A stretch of DNA of 64,000 bases, taken from an uncultured bacterium (GTDB lineage Bacteria > Cyanobacteriota > Vampirovibrionia > Gastranaerophilales > Gastranaerophilaceae). The position numbers and the translations under genes were made by a program. The first letter of the stretch is position 1. Each line of letters opens with the position of its first letter. Under the pieces are notes generated by a model, which did no database searches, was not told the origin of the DNA, and worked only from the letters and a program-made list of their open reading frames with translations. The stretch is taken from the NCBI GenBank assembly GCA_947428835.1, contig CANENE010000007.1, positions 1 to 64,000 of the forward strand. Reading direction: 5' to 3'. Shown one piece after another: positions 8,716-16,866 of the stretch.

Positions 8716-10086
8716 ATGTTTGAAAGATTTACCCAAAAAGCAATAGATGTTGTGCAATCTGCCCAAAATTTGGCAGATAGCTTCGGACATAAAAAAGTTA
8801 TGTCGCAGCATCTTTTGATGGGACTTTATATTCAAACAAAAGGTGTCCAGGCAAAGATTTTAAATTTTGATAAAATCAACTATGAAGATTTACAGGAGCT
8901 TGTAATAAACTATGGAAAAGAAGATTTAAGAGAAAAAGAAAATAATAATATCTTGTTTTCCCGTGTTGCAAGAGATATATTGAAGCTTGCTGTCGAATTA
9001 TCAGTCAAATTAAACTCCAAATTTGTTATGCCGCAGCATATAGCGCTAGCACTATTTTTAGACAAAAACACAGTAGCTTATGAAATATTAGAGCATTTTA
9101 ATGTCGACAAAGAAAAAATTATTGCAAACCTCGAAAAAATGCTTGATAAAAGCACCGCCATTCAAATAATCCATCCTGAAATAGCAAAAGAAAATAATGA
9201 ATTGTCTGATATCAATAAGTTCTTCAAAGAAAAAGTAATTTCAAATATTTTATCAAATGCTCAATCAAAACTTACTGCCTCAGAATATGAAATAGTCGGC
9301 ACAGAACAAATTTTACAGTCTATTTTAGAAAACAAAGATTATAAAATAGTTGAAATTTTAAACAAATATTCAATTGATTTTGAAACATTTAATGAAGAAT
9401 TAAAAAAATTCTCTTCAAGGTATCCTGAATTCGAAAATTCGGAAAAACAGATAATTTTTACCCCTAATGCCTTCAGAACCATTCTTGTGGCACTTGATTG
9501 TGCAAAGGAAATGGGCAGTACAGAAATTTTAGCAGAACATATTGTCCTTGGTATTTTAAAATTAAAAAAAGGTATTGCATATAAAATCTTGTCTTCTCTT
9601 CTTCCAAATGCAATTGATTTTGAAGATATTGTAGTTAAAAAATTAAACGAAAACATACCTGAAACCCTTGCCATTATGAGACTTGCAAAACAGGAAGCAA
9701 GAGCTTTGATGTCAAATACCATAGGAACCGAAATGATTTTACTTGCAATATTGTCTTATGGCACAGGAATTGCATATAGGACATTAAAACGTCTTGGAAT
9801 TAACTATAAAGATGCTAAATTTGAAATTGAAAAAATCATTAAGACCCAAAACATAAAAGAAGATGAAAATCCGAATTACAGTCCAAGAGCTAAGCAAGTT
9901 TTAGAAATAGCTTATCATACTGCAAGCGAACACAAAAAAAACAAAATCAAATCAGAAAATATTTTATATGGCATAACAAAAGTTGAAAATTGCGTTGCAA
10001 TGCAAATACTTTCAGCTCTTGGAACAGACATTCTTGAAATCAAAGAAGGAATAAAACAAGAACTTCTTGGCGGAATGGAATTATAA
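8716..10086 (+). CDS. Tandem Clp N-domain protein without ATPase
   Basis: This 456-aa protein consists of about six Clp_N-type repeats, that is three double Clp N-domains. The repeats start near residues 2, 76, 168, 246, 315 and 391. Recognisable units include FTQKAIDVVQSAQNLA..HLLMGL, FTPNAFRTILVALDCAKEMG..HIVLGIL and YSPRAKQVLEIAYHTA..NILYGI. No Walker A or B and no AAA+ module is present, so it is not ClpC/ClpB itself. By analogy with plant ClpT proteins it may be a Clp protease accessory or decoy, which is inference. A TATAGT box ends 8 bases before the ATG and there is no SD. Confidence 0.75.
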   Translation: MFERFTQKAIDVVQSAQNLADSFGHKKVMSQHLLMGLYIQTKGVQAKILNFDKINYEDLQELVINYGKEDLREKENNNILFSRVARDILKLAVELSVKLNSKFVMPQHIALALFLDKNTVAYEILEHFNVDKEKIIANLEKMLDKSTAIQIIHPEIAKENNELSDINKFFKEKVISNILSNAQSKLTASEYEIVGTEQILQSILENKDYKIVEILNKYSIDFETFNEELKKFSSRYPEFENSEKQIIFTPNAFRTILVALDCAKEMGSTEILAEHIVLGILKLKKGIAYKILSSLLPNAIDFEDIVVKKLNENIPETLAIMRLAKQEARALMSNTIGTEMILLAILSYGTGIAYRTLKRLGINYKDAKFEIEKIIKTQNIKEDENPNYSPRAKQVLEIAYHTASEHKKNKIKSENILYGITKVENCVAMQILSALGTDILEIKEGIKQELLGGMEL

Positions 10087-10153
10087 TCACTTAAAACAAA
10101 ATTAATCTAAAGTACTAGTTCCCATAATTGATTTAATCTTCAAAAATAAATAG

Positions 10154-10159
10154 TATAAT
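10154..10159 (+). promoter_or_regulatory. -10 box upstream of the small ORF and tatD
   Basis: A consensus TATAAT lies 6 bases before the ATG at 10166. No good -35 is visible at 17 bases. The predicted transcript would start at the A of that ATG. Confidence 0.5.
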
Positions 10160-10165
10160 TCAAGC

Positions 10166-10282
10166 ATGCTCAAAACAATGTTTTTAGAAGTTTGGAATAA
10201 CTTACACCCTATGACACATATTTGGCTGATTGCAAGCACAATTGGCTTTTTAGCGTTATATGGTCTAATGTTTGTCATATAG
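10166..10282 (+). CDS. 38-aa putative single-span membrane peptide
   Basis: This short ORF has a hydrophobic stretch from about residue 19 to the end (IWLIASTIGFLALYGLMF). It starts 6 bases after a TATAAT box and ends 3 bases before tatD. Neither it nor tatD has a Shine-Dalgarno, so translation of tatD could be coupled to this ORF. The family was not recognised. It may be a real microprotein or only a leader peptide. Confidence 0.45.
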   Translation: MLKTMFLEVWNNLHPMTHIWLIASTIGFLALYGLMFVI

Positions 10283-10285
10283 TTT

Positions 10286-11044
10286 ATGTTAATTGATACT
10301 CACGCACACATTAATATGCTATCAAATATAGATAGCTCCATTGAAGAAGCACGCAAGGCAGGAGTTAAAGAAATCATAGTACCAACTGCAACTGGTGATG
10401 ATTTTGATTGCGTTATTGAACTTACAAATAAATTTGATAATATGTATGCTCTTATTGGAGTGCATCCTGAAGATTGCGAAAATTTTGACGATGCCACAGC
10501 AAAAAGAATAATAGAGCTATATAAAAACGAAAAAGTCGTTGGAATTGGAGAAATCGGGCTTGATTATCACTATACAAAAGAAAATACAAAAACCCAAAAA
10601 GATTGTTTTATAACACAACTGGAAATTGCAAAAATCTTAAAAGCTCCGATTGTCATACACGATAGAGATGCTCATAAAGATGTTTTTGATATTTTAAAAG
10701 ATATGAAAAGCGAAAATGTATTGATGCATTGTTTTTCAGGTTCCGTTGAATTAATGTATCAAGCGCTTGATATGGGTTATAAAATTGCAATCGGAGGTGT
10801 TGTCACTTTTAAAAATGCCAAGACAATTAAAGAAGTGGCTCTTAAAATTCCATTAGAAAGCCTGATGCTTGAAACAGACTGCCCCTATTTAACGCCGCAT
10901 CCTTTCAGAGGATTAGAAAATTCTCCGAAATATATTGGATTTGTTGCAAAAGAAATTGCCAAAATCAAAAATATACCTTATGATAGCATTGTAAATATTA
11001 CGGCGAAAAACGCAAGAGAGTTTTTTAATTTAAAAGATGATTAA
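10286..11044 (+). CDS. tatD: TatD-family metal-dependent DNase
   Basis: This 252-aa TIM-barrel hydrolase has all TatD motifs: the metal ligands DTHAH at residues 4-8, GEIGLDYHY, VIHDRDAH, LMHCFSG and the C-terminal ETDCPYLTPHPFRG. Members are Mg2+-dependent 3'-5' exonucleases or deoxyribonucleases acting in the cytoplasm. Length is typical. It begins 3 bases after a 38-aa ORF with no SD. The 87-aa unknown gene follows 22 bases downstream. Confidence 0.93.
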   Translation: MLIDTHAHINMLSNIDSSIEEARKAGVKEIIVPTATGDDFDCVIELTNKFDNMYALIGVHPEDCENFDDATAKRIIELYKNEKVVGIGEIGLDYHYTKENTKTQKDCFITQLEIAKILKAPIVIHDRDAHKDVFDILKDMKSENVLMHCFSGSVELMYQALDMGYKIAIGGVVTFKNAKTIKEVALKIPLESLMLETDCPYLTPHPFRGLENSPKYIGFVAKEIAKIKNIPYDSIVNITAKNAREFFNLKDD

Positions 11045-11066
11045 AATAGATAGGAGATAAAATAAA

Positions 11067-11330
11067 ATGGCTCAACAAGAAATTCAAGGAACAATCAGAA
11101 TAAGAACTGCTGTTTTAGTATTTTGTAAAGATATGGCAACACCTTTGGTTTTATATTTTGATAATGCCCAAAAAGTTTATGACGACTTGAAAGCTTTAAT
11201 CAATTCAACAGAAATCAAAATGGTAGAATTTGAACCAATCGGACCTATCAAAAAAGCATCTCTTCTATCAAGCAATATTTTAGGTGTTGCCCTTCAGGAA
11301 GAAAGATATTTAGAACCTAAAAACGACTAA
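11067..11330 (+). CDS. Conserved-looking 87-aa protein of unknown function
   Basis: The family was not recognised. The protein has no signal peptide or membrane span, is a mix of beta- and alpha-forming segments, and has a hydrophobic N-terminal half (IRIRTAVLVF). A good AGGAGAT site at 11052-11058 precedes the ATG. Its stop overlaps the tlyA start as TAATG. This tight coupling to tlyA suggests a housekeeping role linked to RNA modification or nucleic-acid work, but that is only context. Confidence 0.75.
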   Translation: MAQQEIQGTIRIRTAVLVFCKDMATPLVLYFDNAQKVYDDLKALINSTEIKMVEFEPIGPIKKASLLSSNILGVALQEERYLEPKND

Positions 11331-12112
11331 TGAAAAAGAGGCTGGATTTAATCTTATTTGAAAAAGGATATTTTGAAACAAAAAATTCGGCAAGTGTTAA
11401 TATTTTAGCAGGCAACGTAAAAATTGCAGATAAAATCATTACAAAAGCCGGACAGTTGTTTGATGAAGAAAAACTATTTGACTCAGATAATCCTGTATCA
11501 ATCGAAATAAACTCCATTCCTTATGTATCTCGAGGCGGTCTAAAGCTTGAAGGTGCAATCAAAGCCTTTAATATAGATTTAAAAGATAAAATCTGTATTG
11601 ATATGGGAGCTTCGACCGGAGGATTTACAGATTGTATGCTTCAATTTGGAGCAAAAAAAGTTTATGCTTTGGATTGCGGAATAAATCAGCTCGCTTGGAA
11701 ATTAAGGCAAGATAAAAGGGTTGTAGCTATTGAAAAAATAAATGTCAAAAATTGCACATTTTTTGATGTTTTTCAAAAAAATTCATTAAATGACAGCGAA
11801 ATGCCTTCTTTTTTAAGTATGGATTTGTCTTTTATTTCGATAAAAAAAGTTTTTGAAAACTGCATAAATTTCATTTCAAAGCAGGCGAGCTGCGTTATTT
11901 TAATCAAACCACAATTTGAAGCAAAATACGAGCAGATTGATAAAGGCGGCGTTGTTAAAGATGAAAAAATCAGAATTGAAATAATTGAAGATATAAAAAC
12001 ATTTTGTAAAAACCTGGGTTTTGAAGTCTTGGGCTTGATTGAAAGCCCGATTAAAGGTCAGAAAAGCAAAAATATTGAATATTTGATATATATAAAAAGG
12101 AATTTTATATAA
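11330..12112 (+). CDS. tlyA: TlyA-family rRNA 2'-O-methyltransferase
   Basis: This 260-aa protein has an N-terminal S4 RNA-binding domain (about residues 3-60, beginning KKRLDLILFEKGYF) followed by an FtsJ-type Rossmann methyltransferase. The SAM motif GASTGGFTDC is at about residues 97-106, the acidic loop ALDCG follows, and IKPQFEA is present near residue 190. TlyA enzymes methylate cytidines in 16S and/or 23S rRNA. It overlaps its upstream and downstream neighbours by 1 base each (TAATG), giving a three-gene translationally coupled unit. Confidence 0.9.
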   Translation: MKKRLDLILFEKGYFETKNSASVNILAGNVKIADKIITKAGQLFDEEKLFDSDNPVSIEINSIPYVSRGGLKLEGAIKAFNIDLKDKICIDMGASTGGFTDCMLQFGAKKVYALDCGINQLAWKLRQDKRVVAIEKINVKNCTFFDVFQKNSLNDSEMPSFLSMDLSFISIKKVFENCINFISKQASCVILIKPQFEAKYEQIDKGGVVKDEKIRIEIIEDIKTFCKNLGFEVLGLIESPIKGQKSKNIEYLIYIKRNFI

Positions 12113-13269
12113 TGAATACAGTTGAATGCTTAAATTTAATAAGTACAACCATAAATGATATGATGGATTTTGCAACAACCGATGAAACTTTAGAAAACGA
12201 TTTTAGGGAATATCTTGAAATCAATAATGTTGAAATAGAAGGTCCAAAAGCATTCACTAATATTTTTCTTCAATATCTTTTTGACATGAAAATGCAAAAC
12301 GGTTTAAGGGTTATCGAATACTATAGAAGAAACAAAAAGGGTGAAAATGGCATAATAGAAGCCCTTGCTAATTCTTTTTGCGGCATTTTTAAGGTAAATA
12401 AAGTTTTATCAAATGCATATAATGTAACTTGTTTAAGCTCGGAAGCTGATTTTGAAATTATTCCAATGGTTAAAATGCATCATTTAAAGCAAATCGGAAA
12501 AAATGATTACATAAAGGCAAGAATTTTATCTTTCCACGGAATTGAATTCATTCTCGAAATTTATGATGTAATATCCGAACTGAACCCAGCTAAAGCTGCT
12601 ACAGAAGCAATTAGTTTGATGCTTCAAAGCCCAAGAAGTGCATACTATAAAAATGAAGAAAAAAAAGAAATTCTAAAAAACAGCGTTAAGGATTTCTATG
12701 AAAAATTTATCGAATTTTTTAACCAGGAATTTGTTATAACCACAAATAAACACATTGATAAATTAATTGAAACCTATAATATATATAGACAAGACGGGCA
12801 AAAACAAGATTATTCAAATTTAATTGAAGATGTTAAAGAAAACAGATTTTTTACAATCAAAGAAATGAACTGCACTGATGATAATTTTATAGAAAACGCT
12901 TCGGGAGGGTTCTCAACCCATAGCGAAACATATGATATCGCACTTTGGATGGATAGAAACAGAGGCTTATATATAATTCCTTTTTTAGATACATTTTTAA
13001 AATGTTTCAGCGAAAATATCGAAGGTAAAAAAGAATGTATTCAGGAATTTTTGACAAGCGATAAAATTCCTCCAAGTGTTTTAAAATATGCTTATGAAAT
13101 CAATGAAAATTTCTTTGAGGTTATAAATAAAGAACTCAATACTGATTTTCAAACATTTCAGGACTTGCTTTTTAACACAAAAGCAGCTTTTATAGATTCA
13201 GATATTTTTTCGCCTGCTATAATTTTATTTAATTCAAAACTGTTTTCAAATATGGTTGAAAATCAATAA
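12112..13269 (+). CDS. 385-aa protein of unknown function
   Basis: The family was not recognised. The protein appears soluble and alpha-helical, with no signal peptide or transmembrane span. It is rich in Asn, Glu and Phe. A basic stretch YYRRNKKG lies near residue 65. Its ATG overlaps the tlyA stop, so it is expressed with tlyA. Composition and codon use match its neighbours, giving no sign of recent transfer. Confidence 0.8.
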   Translation: MNTVECLNLISTTINDMMDFATTDETLENDFREYLEINNVEIEGPKAFTNIFLQYLFDMKMQNGLRVIEYYRRNKKGENGIIEALANSFCGIFKVNKVLSNAYNVTCLSSEADFEIIPMVKMHHLKQIGKNDYIKARILSFHGIEFILEIYDVISELNPAKAATEAISLMLQSPRSAYYKNEEKKEILKNSVKDFYEKFIEFFNQEFVITTNKHIDKLIETYNIYRQDGQKQDYSNLIEDVKENRFFTIKEMNCTDDNFIENASGGFSTHSETYDIALWMDRNRGLYIIPFLDTFLKCFSENIEGKKECIQEFLTSDKIPPSVLKYAYEINENFFEVINKELNTDFQTFQDLLFNTKAAFIDSDIFSPAIILFNSKLFSNMVENQ

Positions 13270-13283
13270 TAATCAAAACTAAC

Positions 13284-13703
13284 TTAATTTCGATTTAACA
13301 TATCATCCAAAATAGAAGTTGCATCTTCAATCATTTGAACACAGTGTTTCTTTCTTTCGGATGAATGAAAATCTGCAAAATCTTTTGTTAAAACCCTGCA
13401 GCAAGTTACTTTATGAATTGCTGTGAATCTTTCATACAATTCTTTTGCTAAATTTCTTGCAGTATCATCTTCAAATTCGCCATGGAAATATCCTAATACC
13501 ATTTGGCTTGCAGCAACTGCACCACACAAACATCTTGATGACATTCCGCCTGAAAAGCTTGTTGCAACAGAAACAAATCTTTTATCCACAAGTCCCATTT
13601 CGAAAGCCGCCATTGCAACAGATTCAGAACACGAATACCCTTGCATAAAATATTTTGGAGCAAGCTCTTTAAAATTAACTTTTACACCTTCTTTAATTGC
13701 CAT
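13284..13703 (-). CDS. C_GCAxxG_C_C family-like protein
   Basis: This 139-aa protein carries regularly placed cysteines: C25 in YSCSESV, C58/C60 in SSRCLCGAVAAS, a CC pair in KVTCCRVL and a C-terminal KHCVQMI. This fits the family named for its C-GCAxxG-C-C pattern, often seen near redox or cytochrome genes, whose function is unknown. AGGGGA lies about 5 bases before the ATG. It is a single gene, convergent with the 385-aa unknown and about 25 bases downstream of the dgkA start. Confidence 0.75.
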   Translation of the reverse strand: MAIKEGVKVNFKELAPKYFMQGYSCSESVAMAAFEMGLVDKRFVSVATSFSGGMSSRCLCGAVAASQMVLGYFHGEFEDDTARNLAKELYERFTAIHKVTCCRVLTKDFADFHSSERKKHCVQMIEDATSILDDMLNRN

Positions 13704-13727
13704 ATTTTCCCCTTATATTTAAACTAT

Positions 13728-14105
13728 TTACATATAATTTTGATAAATTTTGCTGCCGTATATCAAAAATGATATAACTGCACTCATAACAGCTGCGAGC
13801 AATACAGAACCCGCCGCTATGTCTTTTGATAATTTAGCAAGCTTTGCCCATTTGTTTTTATAATACGCATCTATAACAAATTCAATAACTGAATTCATCA
13901 TTTCAAGCACAAGTACAAGCGTATTTGCAAAAACAATCAGACAAAATTCAACAATGTTAACTTTTAAAACCGCTGCAAGCGCAAACGTAAAAAATGCAAT
14001 TATAATGTGCTTTCTAAAATTCCTTTGGGATTTAAATGCGAGTCTTAGCCCGTTTAAAGCATACATTGCACTTTTTTGAAATGACTTTGATTGAAATTTA
14101 TTCAT
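13728..14105 (-). CDS. dgkA: Diacylglycerol kinase / undecaprenol kinase
   Basis: This 125-aa integral membrane kinase belongs to the prokaryotic DgkA family. It has an N-terminal amphipathic part with NGLRLAFKSQRNFRKH, three hydrophobic spans, and the signature EMMNSVIEFVID followed by LSKDIAAGSVLL. In most bacteria outside Proteobacteria this enzyme phosphorylates undecaprenol, recycling the lipid carrier for cell-wall synthesis. Its start overlaps the ybeY stop by 8 bases. The order ybeY-dgkA behind a PgpH-like HD gene is also common in Firmicutes and Cyanobacteria. Confidence 0.92.
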   Translation of the reverse strand: MNKFQSKSFQKSAMYALNGLRLAFKSQRNFRKHIIIAFFTFALAAVLKVNIVEFCLIVFANTLVLVLEMMNSVIEFVIDAYYKNKWAKLAKLSKDIAAGSVLLAAVMSAVISFLIYGSKIYQNYM

Positions 14106-14598
14106 TAAATTCCTTTAAAACCTTTTTTTGAACTCCCACAACAAAATCGTAATCTTTTTTTGTTAAATGGTCAAATCCGATTAAATGTAAAATTCCATGA
14201 GTTGTTAATTCTATAAAATCATCTTTATTTTTGAGCATCTCAACATTTATTATAATCTGCCCTAAGTCTGCTGTTTTTCTATATATAATTGAATTTTCAT
14301 CATCGTTAAAAAGCGAAAAAGTTATAACATCGGTTGCAGCATCTTTGTTTCTATAGTCTCTATTTATTTCTTGAATTTTTTCATTTTTACAAAATGCAAT
14401 GTCGAAGCGGATTTTTTTTATATCTTCTGTAAAAATTTTGCTTTTTTGTATCTCTTTAAAACCAAATAGGATATCCAAAATCTTTCTGACATTTTTTCTG
14501 TATTCAACAAGTGTAAAACCATATTTTTTTAAATATATATTATCAAGCCTGCAAATAGAAAAACTGCTTTTAAAAGAAACCCGTTGCATTTTAGGCAT
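14098..14598 (-). CDS. ybeY: YbeY rRNA-maturation endoribonuclease
   Basis: This 166-aa single-strand-specific metalloendoribonuclease carries the zinc motif HGILHLIGFDH near the C terminus and the upstream DAATDVITFSL segment. It acts in 16S rRNA 3'-end processing and ribosome quality control. The ATG at 14598 is preferred over the ORF limit at 14655 because AAAGGAAA stands 5-12 bases upstream of it and because the longer form would run far into the previous gene. It still overlaps the end of the HD gene by 8 bases. Confidence 0.92.
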   Translation of the reverse strand: MPKMQRVSFKSSFSICRLDNIYLKKYGFTLVEYRKNVRKILDILFGFKEIQKSKIFTEDIKKIRFDIAFCKNEKIQEINRDYRNKDAATDVITFSLFNDDENSIIYRKTADLGQIIINVEMLKNKDDFIELTTHGILHLIGFDHLTKKDYDFVVGVQKKVLKEFNE

Positions 14599-16822
14599 TG
14601 TTATTTCCTTTGTTTTTTTCTTGCAATTTTCTAAGTTTTCTTTCAAATTCATCATCTTGAGATTCAGAAAAATTATTTTTATTTTTATCTGAAAGCTCGT
14701 CTACGACTTTTTCCTGGTATTTTATTCTTTCGTGCTGCATACCTCTTAAAATTTTATTAAATGTCATTGCAATAATTTTTATATCTTTAAGAGTCAAAGG
14801 GCAATCTGATAGCTGACCGTCGTTTAATCTTTCCGTAAATATTTTATTTAACATTGCATCTATTTCATCCTGGCTTGGATTTTTAAGAGAACGAACAGCA
14901 GATTCAAGAGCATCAGCCAGCATCAAAATTGCAGTTTCTTTAGTTTTGGGTTTTGGGCCCGGATATCTGAATTGATTTTCAGAGACATTTTCTTCCCCTT
15001 CTTCTTCAATTGCTTTTGTATAAAAATGCCCCGCTAAACATTCGCCATGATGCTCTTTAATAAAATCAATAACCATCTCTGGAAGTCCGTATTTTCTTGC
15101 AATTTCAACTCCATCTTTGGTATGAAGCGTAATTACCATTTTACTTTGTCTTGGAGTAAGCGTGGTATGAGGGTTTTCAACTCCAAAATACGATTGGTTT
15201 TCTATAAAAAATAAAGGTCTTTGAATCTTTCCTATATCATGGTAAAAAGCTCCGACTCTAGCCAATATTGAATTAGCACCAATTGCACAAGCTGCAGCTT
15301 CACATAAATTTGCAACCATTAGAGAATGGTGAAAGGTGCCGGGAGCTGTACTTCTAAGCTTTGATAAGAGCTCCTGATTTTGATCACCAAGCTCAATTAA
15401 AGCATAAGGGGATACGATTTTACAAACTTTTTCAATAATCGGAATCAAAAACATCGCAATCATTGAAGATATCAGGCCATTTACCAAACCAAGGAACGGA
15501 TTTTGATTATGAAGCTGAAATAGTATATTAAAAGCTTCTGTCTGATATTCAAAAAACAATACATAAAGCATTGCAAGCCCCATTGTAAGCCCTATTTGAA
15601 AACCACACCAAATAATGTCAAAACGTTTTGAATACGACATCATAGAAACAAGGTAACTCGAAAATAACGTTATGCATATAAAAGTATAAACCAATTGTGC
15701 ACTTAAAAAGAGTGTAACTGTAAGCAATGCTATCAATAAAATCGTAACTAAAAACGAAAGAATGGGACTGGTAAAAATAGCAAGTATCATTGTAAAAGCC
15801 ACAAAAGGCATAAGATAATTGGATATATGAGCCGAACTTGCAATAACTATACAAATATAAATCAAAATTACGCTTGATAGCGCGATATAAAACATATATC
15901 TTGGTGTAAAGAATTTGGTTTCATATTTTCTTAAATATAAAACCAAAAAATACATAGTCAGACACACGAGCGCAAAAATCCCGAAAACCCCAAGTTTATT
16001 TAATTCATAGGCATTATATCCTGATGCTTTCAGGGCATCTTTTTTAAGCTGTGTTACTTTTTCTCCTGCAGTTAAGATTTTTTCTCCTTTTTTAAACGTT
16101 ACAACATATGGCTTAACTGCACTTTTGGCATTTTTTCTTGCAATATCGGTTGCATATTCATCTATGATAAGATTTGGAACAACGCTATGTTCTATTAAAC
16201 CGATAATCAGCGGGAATTGGACCTTTTTAACTTTGTATTCAAGTCTTTTTTCAATAAAGGCATCAGTTAAAAAGTTTGAAACATCGGTATCAAATACACC
16301 AACATTTAATATCTCATTTAGAATATATTTTGTATTTGTAAATGTTGTGCTTAAATTTGTATCGGATGAAGATAAAATATATGCTATTGCCTTGTTTTTA
16401 ATTTCAGCATCACTAATTTCTAAAATATTAAAAAGCTCTTTTTGCTTTGCCTGATATGTTTTTCTTTCTTTTTTAATTTTTTCAATTTCATCCATTACAT
16501 GTTGAAGATCATCTTTTATATAATCACCCTCAACAGGAGTTACAACAGGCCTTATTTTGTTTGCAACTTCTCTTTTAATAAGTTCTGTACGTTGTTTATC
16601 TACAACCTCAAATGAATTTTTGGCATAAATTGTTTTTTGGGCAATTCCATTGCTTATGATATTTTGATATAAATAATATCTTACTGATAATAAAGATGTA
16701 AAAATAAAAGCGACCACAAAAAAAGCAACAATATTTGCAGGTTTCGAGCCTTGAAGAACATCTTCGTTTTTTAAGAAATTGTTTGCTATAAAGTTTTTAA
16801 TAAATTCTACTGTTTTTTTCAT
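14591..16822 (-). CDS. pgpH: PgpH-like 7TM-HD domain phosphodiesterase
   Basis: This 743-aa membrane protein has an N-terminal span, an extracytoplasmic domain of about 230 residues, a block of seven hydrophobic spans, and a cytoplasmic HD domain. HD-domain ligands are visible in GTFHHSLMVANL, AFYHDIGKI and IKEHHGECLAGH. In Listeria the homologue hydrolyses c-di-AMP, so a c-di-AMP phosphodiesterase role is likely. The ATG at 16822 is chosen; the TTG five codons upstream would overlap the TATAAT box (16834 to 16829) that ends 6 bases before the ATG. It is first in an operon with ybeY and dgkA. Confidence 0.9.
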   Translation of the reverse strand: MKKTVEFIKNFIANNFLKNEDVLQGSKPANIVAFFVVAFIFTSLLSVRYYLYQNIISNGIAQKTIYAKNSFEVVDKQRTELIKREVANKIRPVVTPVEGDYIKDDLQHVMDEIEKIKKERKTYQAKQKELFNILEISDAEIKNKAIAYILSSSDTNLSTTFTNTKYILNEILNVGVFDTDVSNFLTDAFIEKRLEYKVKKVQFPLIIGLIEHSVVPNLIIDEYATDIARKNAKSAVKPYVVTFKKGEKILTAGEKVTQLKKDALKASGYNAYELNKLGVFGIFALVCLTMYFLVLYLRKYETKFFTPRYMFYIALSSVILIYICIVIASSAHISNYLMPFVAFTMILAIFTSPILSFLVTILLIALLTVTLFLSAQLVYTFICITLFSSYLVSMMSYSKRFDIIWCGFQIGLTMGLAMLYVLFFEYQTEAFNILFQLHNQNPFLGLVNGLISSMIAMFLIPIIEKVCKIVSPYALIELGDQNQELLSKLRSTAPGTFHHSLMVANLCEAAACAIGANSILARVGAFYHDIGKIQRPLFFIENQSYFGVENPHTTLTPRQSKMVITLHTKDGVEIARKYGLPEMVIDFIKEHHGECLAGHFYTKAIEEEGEENVSENQFRYPGPKPKTKETAILMLADALESAVRSLKNPSQDEIDAMLNKIFTERLNDGQLSDCPLTLKDIKIIAMTFNKILRGMQHERIKYQEKVVDELSDKNKNNFSESQDDEFERKLRKLQEKNKGNNNA

Positions 16823-16828
16823 AAAAAC

Positions 16829-16834
16829 ATTATA
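16829..16834 (-). promoter_or_regulatory. -10 box of pgpH
   Basis: TATAAT on the minus strand lies 6 bases before the ATG at 16822, with no SD between. It faces the similar box of the divergent gene at 16854. Confidence 0.5.
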
Positions 16835-16853
16835 CAATAAATCTTTTTTCTTA

Positions 16854-16859
16854 TATACT
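16854..16859 (+). promoter_or_regulatory. -10 box of the exported GH13-like gene
   Basis: TATACT lies 7 bases before the ATG at 16867, again without an SD. It implies a leaderless or near-leaderless transcript. Confidence 0.45.
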
Positions 16860-16866
16860 CTTAAAT

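Noticed and set aside
13423-13722. Plus-strand ORFs opposite the C_GCAxxG_C_C gene
   Set aside because: Antisense to a gene with conserved cysteines and a good SD.
14599-14655. N-terminal extension of ybeY
   Set aside because: It overlaps the HD gene and lacks an SD; AAAGGAAA supports the ATG at 14598.
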